A stretch of DNA of 64,000 nt from Melastoma dodecandrum (Eukaryota; Streptophyta; Magnoliopsida; Myrtales; Melastomataceae): assembly GCA_029817715.1 (NCBI GenBank), contig JARUPY010000474.1:6696001-6760000 (forward strand), written 5' to 3'. Shown in pieces: positions 1 to 11,239 of the stretch. A model generated the notes under the pieces. The model saw only the letters and a program-made list of their open reading frames with translations, did not search any database and was not told where the DNA came from. The position numbers and the translations under genes were made by a program. The stretch's first letter is position 1. The number at the start of each line of letters is the position of its first letter.

Positions 1-3000
1 ATCTTTAGTAGATTCTAGGCTGAATTTATCATTTCCAACAAGAAGTATATCGTCAACATACAGCACTAGGAAGACAATACTGCTCCCACTAACCCTTTTG
101 TAAACGCAAGGTTCATCTGGATTCTTGATGAAGCCAAAATCTTTAACCGCTTCATCAAATCTTATGTTCCAGCTCCGAGAAGCTTGCTTTAATCCATAAA
201 TGGATCTTTTCAGCTTACATACTTTATCTGAATTCTCAGACGTTATAAAACCAGGAGGTTGTACCATGTACACTTCCTCCTCTAGCTTTCCGTTTAAGAA
301 AGCAGTTTTAACGTCCATTTGCCAGATTTCGTAATCCTTGTAAGCTGCAATAGCAAGTAAAATCCTAATAGACTTCAGCATTGCAACTGGCGAAAATGTT
401 TCCTCATAGTCGATCCCTTGACGTTGAGTGAAACCTTTTGCCACTAGCCTTGCTTTATAGGTATTAACATTCCCATCCATGTCGATCTTCTTCTTGAAGA
501 CCCACTTGCATCCAATAGGTTTTATCCCAATTGGTGCATCTACTAACTCCCAAACTTGGTTGGTATACATGGAGTCCATTTCGGAATTCATGGCATCTAG
601 CCATTTCTCGGAATCTATTGAAGCAACTGCTTCCTCATAAGTCAACGGTTCGTCGTTCTCGACGAGTAGTACATCCTCATGTTGTGTTATAATCCACCCA
701 TATCTCTCGGGTTCTCGATGTGCTCTCGTAGACTTACGTATATCTTGCGTTTCTGGAACAGGTTCTGGTAATGGAGTCACTTGTACTTGTGGTACTATCT
801 CCATATCCAACTGTTCATTTTCCAACCCGTCTGTAGTGTCTGAAACTTCTTCCAGACTTATTTTACTCCCACTACTTCTTTTAGAAATAAATTCTCTTTC
901 TAAAAAAGTAGCATATCGAGCCACAATAACTTTGTGCTCGCTTGGAAGATAAAAATAGTATCCCTTTGTTTCTTTGGGATAACCTACAAACATACACTTG
1001 ATGGATCTTGCTGCAAGCTTATCAGAACTATCGTTCTTCACATAAGCATCGCAACCCCATACCTTGAGATAAGACAGGTTTGGTTTCTTCCCAAACCACA
1101 ACTCATAGGGTGTCTTATCTACAACTTTGGTTGGAACTCGGTTAAGCATGTATGCTGCCGTTTCCAAGGCATAGCCCCAAAAAGATAATGGAAGACTTGC
1201 ATGACTCATCATTGATCTAACCATATCCATGAGTGTGCGGTTTCTCCTTTCTGAAACACCATTCCACTCTGGCGTTCGAGGAGGTGTAAGTTGTGAAATT
1301 ATGCCACACTCCTTGAGGTAATCAATGAATTCTTGACTAAGATACTCGCCCCCTCGATCACTTCGAAGGATCTTAATCTTTTTGTCAAGTTGGTTTTCTA
1401 CTTCATTCTTAAACTCCTTAAACTTTTCAAGAGTTTCTGACTTTTGTCGCATTAAATAGATATATCCATATCTGCTAAAATCATCGGTAAAAGTCACGAA
1501 GTAGACATAAACTCCTCTGGCCTGAACTGACAATGGTCCGCACACATCACTGTGTATGAGTTCTAGTAGTTCATTTGCTCTTTCTCCAAGCTTGGAAAAA
1601 GGTTTCTTGGTCATCTTTCCTTGTAAACAAGCGTCGCATGTATCTATGGATTCTAATTCAAATGAATCCAAATACCCATCATTGAGTAACTTAGCAATGC
1701 GCTTCTCGTTTATATGACCAAGTCTACAATGCCAAAGGTAAGTTGGGTTTGAGTCACACGATTTCTGTTTCTTATTCTCGATGCAATGTACCGGCTCATG
1801 TAAGTTTAAAACATACAAACCATTATTTAATGATCCATTTCCATAGAAAACATCATCTAGATAAAAGGAACACTTCTTGTCCTTAAATTCAAAAACAAAA
1901 CCTTTAGTGTCTAAACTGGACATCGAGATGATGTTCTTAGAAAAACTTGGAACATAACAACAGTTTTCTAGTTTCAAAACAAGTCCACTGGGCAAACTTA
2001 TTTTATAAGTCCCTACAGCTAATACAGCTACTCTTGCTCCATTAGCCACTCGTAGGTCCATCTCGCCCTTGGACAACCGCCTGCATTCACTTAGTCCCTG
2101 CAGGTCCACACAGATATGAGAACTACATCCTGAATCTAGGACCCATGAGGATGAAACAGAAAAATTGCATTCAATCATAAAAATACATGAAGCACCTGCC
2201 CCACTAGTATTTTTCTTTTGAAAGAGGTAGCAATTCTTCTTCCAGTGGCCTTTCTTGCCACAGTGAAAGCATATAGCTTCCTTCTCGTCAGATTGGGGAA
2301 TCTGTTGGCCTTTCTTCACTTTGGGCTTTTGGCCCGGGTAAGCAGACATCTTTGATTTCTTGACATTGGGGTTGAACTTCCCCTTGCTCATTCTCTTGTT
2401 GGTATTTCTCACCAACATTGCATTTGAAACAGTCTTCTGTTTCATATCTTTCTCTGCTGTCTTGAGCATGGTCAACAGATCGGCAAGAACTCTTCTCCAT
2501 GTTGTTCATGTTGAAGTTCATCACAAACGGAGCGAACGATGGAGGCGGGGAACACAAAATGGCATCAACAGCCAAATGAGTATCCATCTTGGAGCCCAAG
2601 CTTGCGAGCTTCTCAATGTACCCTATCATCTTGAGTACATGAGGCCCGACAGGGTTTCCTTCCTGCAATTTCATTCCGAAAAACGCTCGAGAGATTTCAA
2701 ATCTCTCAGTCCGGGCACTTTCTTGGAAGAGCTCGCGCAAATGGATATCAATATCCCTAGCGCTCATATTTTCATGTTGCTTCTGCAACTCTGGAGACAT
2801 TGCAGATAACATGAGACATTGCACATCAATGGCATCTTCCACATAATGGTCATAGATGATTCGATCTGCTTCTGAAGTGTCTGCATTTGGCACTGCTGGT
2901 GGCTCAAAATCTAGTACATGAAACTTTCTCTCTTATTTCAGTACAATCTTGAGCTTCCGATACCAGTCCAGGTAGTTTGGTCCTTGGAGGATATTTTCTT

Positions 3001-3037
3001 TCTCCAAAATATTTCGCAGCGATAGGTTTGTCGACAT
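1..3037 (-). pseudogene. gag-pol polyprotein of copia family A copy 1, partial
   Basis: The start at 3037 gives an N-terminus of the UBN2-type copia Gag (motif LDWYRKLKIVLK). In order: Gag; CCHC knuckle [14 protein letters not shown] (about 2230-2275); protease DSG followed by SSHIC (about 2120); pre-integrase HCRLGH and CDAC (about 1630-1740); integrase core with DRGGEY (about 1360); [17 protein letters not shown] (about 1055-1100); RT with KWVFKKK and the LYVDDILL active site (about 40-65). Gag has one TAA at 2933-2935 and an extra base near 2489 that breaks the frame after MEKS. Past that point I found no stop down to the window edge. This makes it the best-preserved pol in the window, although not a functional polyprotein as it stands. 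Confidence 0.88.
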
Positions 3038-4117
3038 CTACAGCAAATAAAATTTTAAATCATTATTTGTGAATAGTTATATAAAGGACTTTTATAAACT
3101 CCCGCTATTTTATTCAAACCTAATAGCCCCCACTATTAAGCTCGAGAATTAGTTGGTAATAATTTCTAGCGGGACCGAATACTCAAATCCTATAGTATGC
3201 ACACAACTGAGCTGTACCTACACACCATAGTCATTAAGTTGGCACCACTCGCCAGTCACAAATTCATGTAACCATCGGTATTCTTAACTTGGGTTAATAT
3301 TTTATTAAACCCCTTACCCATCAAATCAATTGACCTTAGCTGAGCTAACAAATCAATTAATCTGAGTTAAGTCGACCCATCAATAAATTATGAAAAACTA
3401 CAACTATACTAACGCGAGCCCACAACTGAGCTGTACCGACTCACGAAGTACGTCGACTATTTTCATTATTATTGATGGAGGGCAAATAAAACTTGACTTA
3501 ATATTCAGGGGATTTTAATTAATTGTCTCACCAATATATTACTAATGGGCTTTATTATTTCATTCTAATTTCAAGCCCATCTTGTGGCCCAATAGGTTTT
3601 AATTTTCTAAACCTAAGATTGGGCTAATCATTTTAATCTTACGAGCCAACATTTTGACTCTCGGCCTCATTTCAAATTGGGTAACATGTGAGCCACGTTT
3701 AATATATCTGAGTAAATATGTTTGCCTTTGAATTATTTGTATATATATATATATATATATTTAATTCCCATGAACAACTCTATCCCGTGAAAGATTTCTT
3801 AATGTCTTTCAGCCTCGGCAAACATACTTAGACACATTGTACTTAGATTTGTGTACAATTATAATTTATCAATATGGCAGATTAAATGCTTACTCAAATC
3901 ACAATAAAACCAACCCACGTAATCTTATAACTTAAGATCTATCCCAATCAGTGATGAGAATATAATAAGATGGGTCGGCAATAATAATTTTGTTCGTCCA
4001 AACTTACTTGTTGTTCAAATGAACAAAATTAAATAGCCACAGTAGATTTAGGAAGAAACAGTTTTCTAAAACTTTTGTTAACGTAAAACATCGATTTATA
4101 CGATACGATCACAAAAA
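3038..4117 (-). other. Untranslated leader of copia family A copy 1
   Basis: This is the segment between the primer-binding site and gag, AT-rich with no coding content. It contains an (AT)n run near 3738-3760. The motif CACAACTGAGCTGTACC occurs twice, at 3202-3218 and 3421-3437. The same pair, similarly spaced, is present in the leader of the second family member. Confidence 0.75.
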
Positions 4118-4129
4118 GCTCGGATACCA
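4118..4129 (-). other. Primer-binding site (tRNA-Met-like)
   Basis: On the minus strand this reads TGGTATCCGAGC, one mismatch from the usual copia initiator-Met primer site TGGTATCAGAGC. It lies one base inside the LTR and fixes both the LTR boundary and the element's orientation. Confidence 0.85.
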
Positions 4130-4130
4130 C

Positions 4131-5771
4131 TGAAGGGTTTCCGCCGGGCGCAGCGGAAGCTCGTTTCGAAAAATACTGTTCGAAACACAGTCTCGGATCT
4201 ATGTGATACGTATAAATCGAATAGTAACGTTAAATAAAACATACCTCGTTGTTGCGGATGCGAACTTCAAGAGTCCCAAGCGTGACTCCTCTAGAAGTAT
4301 CCACGCACACGAAATACGAACACTCGAATTCCCTTCGGTGCTAGCCTTCGGAATTCTTTCTGCTATTTTCTTTCGGAAGCCTCGGCCAGAGATTTCTTTC
4401 TGTGGCCGAATGAAGTTTTTTTTTTTTTTTTTCGCTTTCCGGATTGATTTCTTTCTTCTGTAGCTAAACGGCCGATTTCTTCTTTTATATGATGTGGTAC
4501 CGCCTTATAATTAGATTTATTGTAAAAAAAAACTAATGAATTACACGTAGCAATGCTATGCTACAATAGCCCGTAGGTAATCATTTGACCTTTGCAATTG
4601 GGCAATTGGGTACGGAGCTTCAGAACCAAACAATTGAAACAATTTCAATTTGTGGATAATGGGCCATATGGGCTTAACCCATTTGGTCGGCCTCTTTGAT
4701 ATTATAATGAGTAATATAATAATATAATAATTAATTATTATAATTATATCATCATAGTCTATAACTTAGACATACTTGATCAATTTAAATTCAACACTAT
4801 GATTTATTGCTTCCGAATATCTCAGAATAAATTTATAATCCAACAAATTCTAATTCTGAAAATTTATAATTCTAATATCCATTAGAATTAAATAACAATG
4901 TCCGTGTTTACGTGCTTTTGCGTGCGACCCTCTAGGTTCTATATACGAAGGCAATATATATCCATACATAGACTGAGGTAACCGTCTAGCAACAGTTTTC
5001 AGTCACCCAACGTAATAGAATATTGGTCATGAACCAAAACCGCATTGAACCGATTTCTGTGTAATTCAATCTCTTCATCTCACCGACATCCCGATTAATT
5101 CAGTGCATTATGTGTCATCACTGAATTAATCGTTTTACTTGATTTCTGAGATATAATAGATCTTAACTTGAATGATAAACATTCCTCCACGGCCGTGTGT
5201 TTAAAATCACTAATATCTCAATCAAGAGGCCAGGATGTCAACTCTCTAATTCAAGAGAGCGATGAATCCTATATTGACTCAACACTATCCTCTCTACGCT
5301 TCGTTGCACACCCAATAACCATATTACTCACAATCCGATTAAAGACTGCTTTTAACGGCATCAAAGTGAACAACTCCACGCATAGAATAAATGGAGGTCT
5401 CAAGTCAGGAGATCAGCTACACTCGTTCAACAAGAGAAGTGACCAATGACACTTAATATGTGGTATTCTCTATAAACGGGTCGAGTCCAGTGTACCATAA
5501 ACTTAGGCACCCCCGAGTATAACTTGAACATCCATCCCTTGGTCTAACTCGACCTTAGTTATACTCGGTGTTGATCTAGATGTTTATGTCCCATCTAAAC
5601 ATCTATCCGATCAAGGACAATTCTAGATTGACAAATAATCAATCTATGGGACTTCACCGTAAAGTTAATTACGAGCAGAAAAGTAATTAATAAACAGTAA
5701 ATACTTGCCTTTATTAACAACTATTCACATATATTACAAAGTGTCTTGGCACATACGTGCACACACTAACA
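4131..5771 (-). repeat. 5' LTR of copia family A copy 1 (1641 bp)
   Basis: On the minus strand it begins TGTTAGTGTGTGCACG and ends in CA directly before the primer-binding site. It aligns along its length with the LTRs at 8706-10313 and 14690-16340. A poly-T run near 4416-4432 lies close to its 3' end. Confidence 0.88.
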
Positions 5772-6075
5772 GTTAGTGCAGAGGGTAGTTGACAGCACAC
5801 CGGGAAGGAACGGTTACGAGTGCCAAACAGATGAGGTGTATCACACTGCTCACTTATACAGTTATGGGCTTGCAACCAAGGGTTATCAAAGGACGAGTGT
5901 TCCCAGTGCATGTACTCTGCGGTGACTAATCTCTAGGTGAATTGTTACGAGTCGGCCATCGGAGCACAGATAAAACTCGTGGATTGCAGGATCAGGTACG
6001 AGGAGTACCCATTCAGCATCTGATGCTATGAGTCTACTGTGGCCAAATCGGGCGCGCGGGCGAGTCGACTTCCTC
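5772..6075. other. Unassigned flanking sequence
   Basis: This short stretch lies between the copia LTR and the next LTR remnant. It has no ORF with recognisable similarity and no repeat structure that I can see. Confidence 0.4.
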
Positions 6076-7700
6076 TGTTAATATGGTTTTGATGACACAG
6101 CGGATTTGACATGTTATAACTTCTAGAAACTCTAATCTCCTGATATACTTGCTAATAAAGAAAAAATATCACGAAAATATTTTCTACATAGCCATTTCAG
6201 ATCAAATAACGCGATTAGAAAATATTTCCTATGTATGGAAATTATATCACTAAAATTGAAATTTTCCTATTAATATTCTGTAAGAAGATTACGTTAATAA
6301 GAAATATCCAATAATCAAATTTTTCACATTAATTTCGTTCAGATACAATGACAAACTAATCTGGAATGAATTATTTCAGTTTGAAAATAAATGATTGATT
6401 ATTTCCATATATAAAAAGTTGCTTGATTGTCCTAGCCGAACCTTCTGTATTGCTCTATCATAGGATTAAAATATCCAATTAACACAAAATTAATTTTGGA
6501 TAATCTCCAACGGATAAATGCACCAGCCCATGATCAGATTTCTCAAGTTGGGAATGAAATATTATTTTTTTATAACTATAGAAGGCTGTTGATTGATTCT
6601 GACTCCAACCTCCTGTAATTTGAGATTGGAGAATCCGATTGATACGAAATCAATCAGAGATTGTTCCCAAATGATTTATGCATTATAGAAATGCATCTTA
6701 TCACAATGTAAATTTAGTAAAATAAATTTCCTAAATAATAGAATGTCGGAACTGCTTTATAAAAGAAAAATCCAAAAATAATTTGAATGGCTGGAAAAAA
6801 AGTGTGGTGGTAAGTCTTGGCATTCTTGCAACGTCATTTGGGCATTTTAACGTGTGTGTGAGTATACAGGACGGATTCTCCAGGCAAGCGTTCTCGCAGG
6901 ATGTGAGTACAGCTGTTTCAGTATTGGGAAAGTTGCTCCGGAGACGCTGGTGGTTACGAATCCGAGGGACTTGATCGGAATACTGTCCGTAACATCGGAC
7001 TACGTGCAACAGGGCCTAGGGAGAAGAGTCGCTGGTTAGCGAGTCGGCGTATAGAGTTGGTCGGAGAGAAGGAGTCTGTAGCAGGCGTAAGTGATACTGG
7101 TGATTGCGGATTTGAAGGACTTGGCTAGGAAGCTGTTCGTAACATCGAACTGCGTGCAGCAGGACCTTCGGAGAAGGTTGATGGCTGACGAGTCGGCGTA
7201 CAACAGGTCCAGGAGAAGGAGTCCATAGCAGGCGCAAGTGGTGAGAGACTAGTAACCTCCTGTAGACGTTTATCTTCTTTGTTTTACAGGTTGTATCAAA
7301 AATACAAAAAGAGAAGCATACTAGACGACGTCCGAACACGTGGATGAAGCATCATCGAGCTTGATCGCAGATCCACAGAAAGGACAATCCGCTATTGAGT
7401 CACAGAAGGCTGAAGCTTCTAGCCAGGGTTCTATGCTCTGAGTCGGTTTGATTTCTTTGTGATCCGACCTAGACGCAACGCAATCTCAACAGGAGAGTTT
7501 CTTGCATTGGTTAAGTTAATCTTACAACCCCATGGTTAAAGAACTTGTTTTTCTTTCACCATAGAAGGTTTTACCTTCTACACTGTAATCACTACTTACG
7601 AGTATTAGTGAAAGCGGCCGAAAGTGGATGTAAGTATATTCACCGAACCACTATAAAACATTATGTTGCGATTTGTCTTTAAGCTTGTAATACTTTAAAT
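6076..7700 (+). repeat. Remnant of a SIRE-like copia LTR
   Basis: It begins TGTTAATATGGTTTTGATGA, closely resembling the start of the SIRE-like LTR at 54839-56843 read on the minus strand (TGTTAACCTGATTTTGATGA). Near 7618-7660 it carries the block CCGAACCACTATAAA after an AAGTGGATGTAAG stretch, also present in that LTR. The expected pyrimidine-rich 3' end (CACCCCCCTCTTAG) is missing and no primer-binding site or gag follows, so it is a truncated or solo LTR. The right boundary is approximate. Confidence 0.5.
6951..7245 (+). repeat. Two tandem ~150-bp imperfect repeats
   Basis: Unit 1 starts at 6951 and unit 2 at 7101. Shared landmarks in order are GTAACATCG, ACTRCGTGCARCAGG, GAGAAG, CGAGTCGGCGTA, GGAGAAGGAGTC and GTRGCAGGCG. 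The copies have diverged by many substitutions and small indels. They lie inside the LTR remnant and probably represent an LTR-internal duplication. Confidence 0.7.
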
Positions 7701-8705
7701 TTGCCCATATGCCATAAAGCTCAACATTCATTTGTTTTTTAAACTAACAAAAGGGCCGAAGCCCAATTCAAGTCCATCCCCGTTTTATTTTATTATTACG
7801 AATCTTATCTTCTCCAACGGTATTTCCTTTCCATATCCAAGACAACTCATTTTCATCCAAGAACAGGGGAAATAAAAGCAGAAAGAATTCGGGGGAGTGT
7901 ACGACATCCCCAAAAACAAGCCACCCGGCAACCTCTCGTTGGTTACCGACGAATCACCGCCCGTGCATTGCGGCTTGGCAGGGGGAAAGAAATGATTACC
8001 ACCGAACGGGGATCGTCCTTCTGACGAGGACTTGCCATAGACAAAAAAATAAAATACAATAAAAAAAAAGAAATCTACATTCCTTCAAGGACCAACCTCC
8101 CAGGAGCAGCAATTGGCTCTCTCCATTTCATCGGCACAGCAGCTCCGCCCGCCTCGGTCTCGAGCCAACGTTGGGTGTTATTCCACCCTTCTCAGTTCCA
8201 GAGATCGACAACCCGTCCCATCTCCAATCTCAGCCGCAGCAGCCCAACGAAACAACAATTCTTCGACGCAGCGGCCATTCCCATCTTGATGCTTCCCAAG
8301 CAACAGTTAGCTTAACGACAACCTGGTTGGTTCGCATCGGCAACCCGCTCAATACCTCCATCGACACCAGCGACTGACCTACTGGTAAAAGGGCAAGACC
8401 ATCCCCTGTTCAATCAAGATCGCGATAGCTTCATACCACCGGAGCCGCCGTTTCCAACCTCGTCTTTGCCGACCACTTCATCTTGGACACCCCAAGGCGG
8501 ACGTCCTCAGATCTGGAGCCGGCAACGACAAACCCATCTTCCTCCGGCGTCCCCAGAACCAGCGGACCGACCTCACGGTCGAACGCTACTCTCTTCACAA
8601 ATCCGCGAATGGAAGACAACGACAACCAGATCCCTTCATCGGCGAAATCACCGAGGCCGACTCTTCTATGACAACTGCAGTCGGTAACCCCAAAGTGGAT
8701 CCCAC
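7701..8705 (+). repeat. Left half of an older GC-rich repeat split by copia family A copy 2
   Basis: From about 7740 the sequence shifts to a C-rich, G-poor plus strand that resumes at 16341 beyond the inserted copia element. It contains no recognisable protein. Its composition and flanking position suggest the LTR or leader of an old, unidentified retroelement. Short ORFs here do not resemble any family I know. Confidence 0.4.
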
Positions 8706-10313
8706 TGTTAGACTGTGCACTTATGTGCCAACGTACTTTATTATATTTGTGGATAAATAATTAGTAAATGTGAGTATTTGTCGTTGATTATTATTAATGA
8801 TTAAGTCCCACAAATTAATGAGTATATTAATCTGAAATAGTTCGTGATCGAATAGATGTTTAGAGGGGACATGAACATTTAGATCATCGCTGAGTATAAC
8901 TGAGGTCAAGACACGACCCGTTTAAGAAGATACCACAAATTGAACATCATTGGTCAATCCTCTTTATGGACGAGTGTAACTGATCTTTTGACTTGAGACC
9001 TCGTTTATTCTATGCGTGGAGTTTGTGCACTTTGACGTCGTTAAAAGCACTCTTTAACCGGATTGTGAGTAATACGATTGTTGGGTGTGTGACAAAGCGT
9101 AGAGAGAATACTGTTGAGTCAATATAGGATTCATCTCTCTTTTTTGGATTAGAGAGTTGACATCTATGCCACTTGATAGAGATATTAGTGACTCTAAAAT
9201 CCATGGTCATGGGAGAAATGTTTTACATTCAAGAGAGTCTATTATATCTTGGTAATCAAGTAAAACAACTAATTTGGTGATGATGTATTTTGCGCCAAAT
9301 TAATTGGGATGTCGGTTAGATGAAGAGATTGAATTACACAGTAATCGGTTCATAGTGGTATATGATTTGTCATCATTATCCTAACACGTTGGGTAATTAA
9401 AAACTGTTGCTAGACGGTTACCTTAGTTTGTGTATGGATATACACTGCCTTCGTGTATAGGACCTAGAGGATCGCACGCATAGCACGTTGACACGGACGT
9501 TATATTTTGATCATTTTAGTGGATACTAAAATTAATAATTTTATTTCAGAATTAGAATTAATTGGATTATTATTTTATTCTGAAATATCGGAAGCAAATA
9601 AATAGACCAAGATCGAATATTTATTCAGGTTGTGTTATATTAAAATAAAGGATATGAAATAAATATGAAATATTTATTTATATCTTATATTTAAGATGTT
9701 TTACTTAAGAATAATTTTATGTAATTAGATTAATGCATGCAGTTTACGTAATGGTTGAAACTATTTTGCATTAATACTTTATTCCTATAGAATAAGGGAA
9801 TCAATTTAAAAATATTATTTAATGATTACATTCGTTATAGTTTTGGCATTAAGGATTAATTAGTAACGTAACGGATGGAAATTTTAATTTTTTTTTTGAT
9901 GCGTTAAGATATTGATGGCAAGAAAAAGCAATTAGACGTGGGATTGTCTGATGGTCTGATTGTCTGAGCATCAAAAGGGGAATAAAAAATAGTGAGGGGG
10001 ATTGTCTAAAAACTGTAAGATTTAAGTTTTGCTTCCGTATTTTTTTTCTTCGTCGATCCCGGAGGCTAGCACCTACCGGATCGTCAAGTGTTCGTGATCA
10101 CGTGCGCGTGGATACCGTTAGAGGAGTCACACGTGGGACTCTCGATCGATTGTTCCTGGTTACAGTTTTTTGTTTCGTCCGAAATTACAAGGTACGGTTT
10201 CTGTGTAAAAATTTTATTATATATTTTCTTATAATATAATATACGTACCATGATCTGATTATTTTGGGCATAAAAGTTAAAAGTTTTATTTCCGCTGCGT
10301 CTTAAAACTAACA
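8706..10313 (+). repeat. 5' LTR of copia family A copy 2 (1608 bp)
   Basis: It runs from TGTTAGACTGTGCACTTATG to CTAACA, immediately before the primer-binding site. Compared with the 3' LTR it lacks a ~60-bp block after GAGGTCAAGA. Confidence 0.9.
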
Positions 10314-10315
10314 AG

Positions 10316-10327
10316 TGGCATCAGAGC
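10316..10327 (+). other. Primer-binding site
   Basis: TGGCATCAGAGC has one mismatch to the standard initiator-Met tRNA site of copia elements. It sits two bases after the 5' LTR. Confidence 0.88.
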
Positions 10328-11239
10328 CTGGTCTTGATTGAATCGTATATTATATTTCAATTTTGATAATTGTTTTTAACGAAATTAATTTCTTACAGAT
10401 TAGATTTTAAGATTTCGTTTAATATATTTCGCCTAATAAGGTAATCTTATAAAATCTCAAGAGATTTTGTTTTATTCTAAAAGATTATATTCATTTAATA
10501 TGTTTTGTAAAAGGTAGCAATTTAAAATAAATTGACCGAGAGCTATTTGGTCAAAATAAAAGATTAACCCAATAAGTGGGATTTCAATTAATTTTGAGAC
10601 CAACCCAGAATTAATTATGAGATCAATAATTAATTTTAAAAGTTATAAACTTGAAAATAATATAATAATTTTTTTATTATAAAAGTCGGTTGAAATGGAC
10701 AAATGTGTTCTACGAAATATTTTAATGGTGAGACAACAATAAATAATATCCCCTAAATATTAAGTCAATATTATAAAATAAAGGCCATCCATTAATATTT
10801 ATTATAATAATCGGATTTTTCCCATGAGTCGGTACAGCTTAGCTGTGGGCTTCTAGTAGAACATCTGTAATTTATTCTATTAATGGGTCAATTTAACTCA
10901 ATTTAGTTGATTTGTTTAGCTCAGCTAAGGTCAGCTTTTTGAGGAGCAAGTGTTGAGTTTAAGAGTTATTAGACTCAACGTAAAAACACCGAAAGTTACA
11001 TAGATAATTGTGATTGGCGAGTTAAGGCCTACTTGTTTCGTATGGTGTGTAGGTACAGCTCAGCTGTGTGCATACTTCATGTTTCAAGATTTCAGTCGCA
11101 CTAGGAATTATAACCAACAAAGCCCCGATTTCAACAGTGGGGGCTGTTGTTTTTGAATAAAATAGTGGGAGCTATATTAAAGTCCTTTATTAATTAATAT
11201 TCCAAAAATACTAGAACTCTGCTTTAAATTATTTTGTAG
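10328..11239 (+). other. Untranslated leader of copia family A copy 2
   Basis: AT-rich and non-coding. It contains GGTACAGCTTAGCTGTGG at 10831-10848 and GGTACAGCTCAGCTGTGT at 11052-11069. Each has a near-palindromic core ACAGCT-N-AGCTGT. The first copia copy has the same pair at similar spacing. Confidence 0.75.

Larger units (their letters stand above)
1..5771 (-). mobile_element. Ty1/copia LTR retrotransposon, family A copy 1 (cut by window start)
   Basis: Read on the minus strand the order is LTR (5771-4131), primer-binding site, leader, gag, zinc knuckle, protease, integrase, reverse transcriptase, then the window edge. The order protease-integrase-RT is diagnostic of Ty1/copia. The LTR and leader match the plus-strand copy at 8706-16340 throughout by eye, so both belong to one family in opposite orientation. 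This copy is much less decayed than the other: pol is open wherever I translated it, and I saw only one nonsense codon and one single-base frameshift, both in gag. The RNase H end and 3' LTR lie outside the window, so overall length and target duplication cannot be judged. Confidence 0.93.

Noticed and set aside
9010..9210. Short minus-strand ORF also seen in the LTR near 5168-5449
   Set aside because: It recurs because both are copies of the same LTR. The open frames are incidental to conserved LTR sequence.
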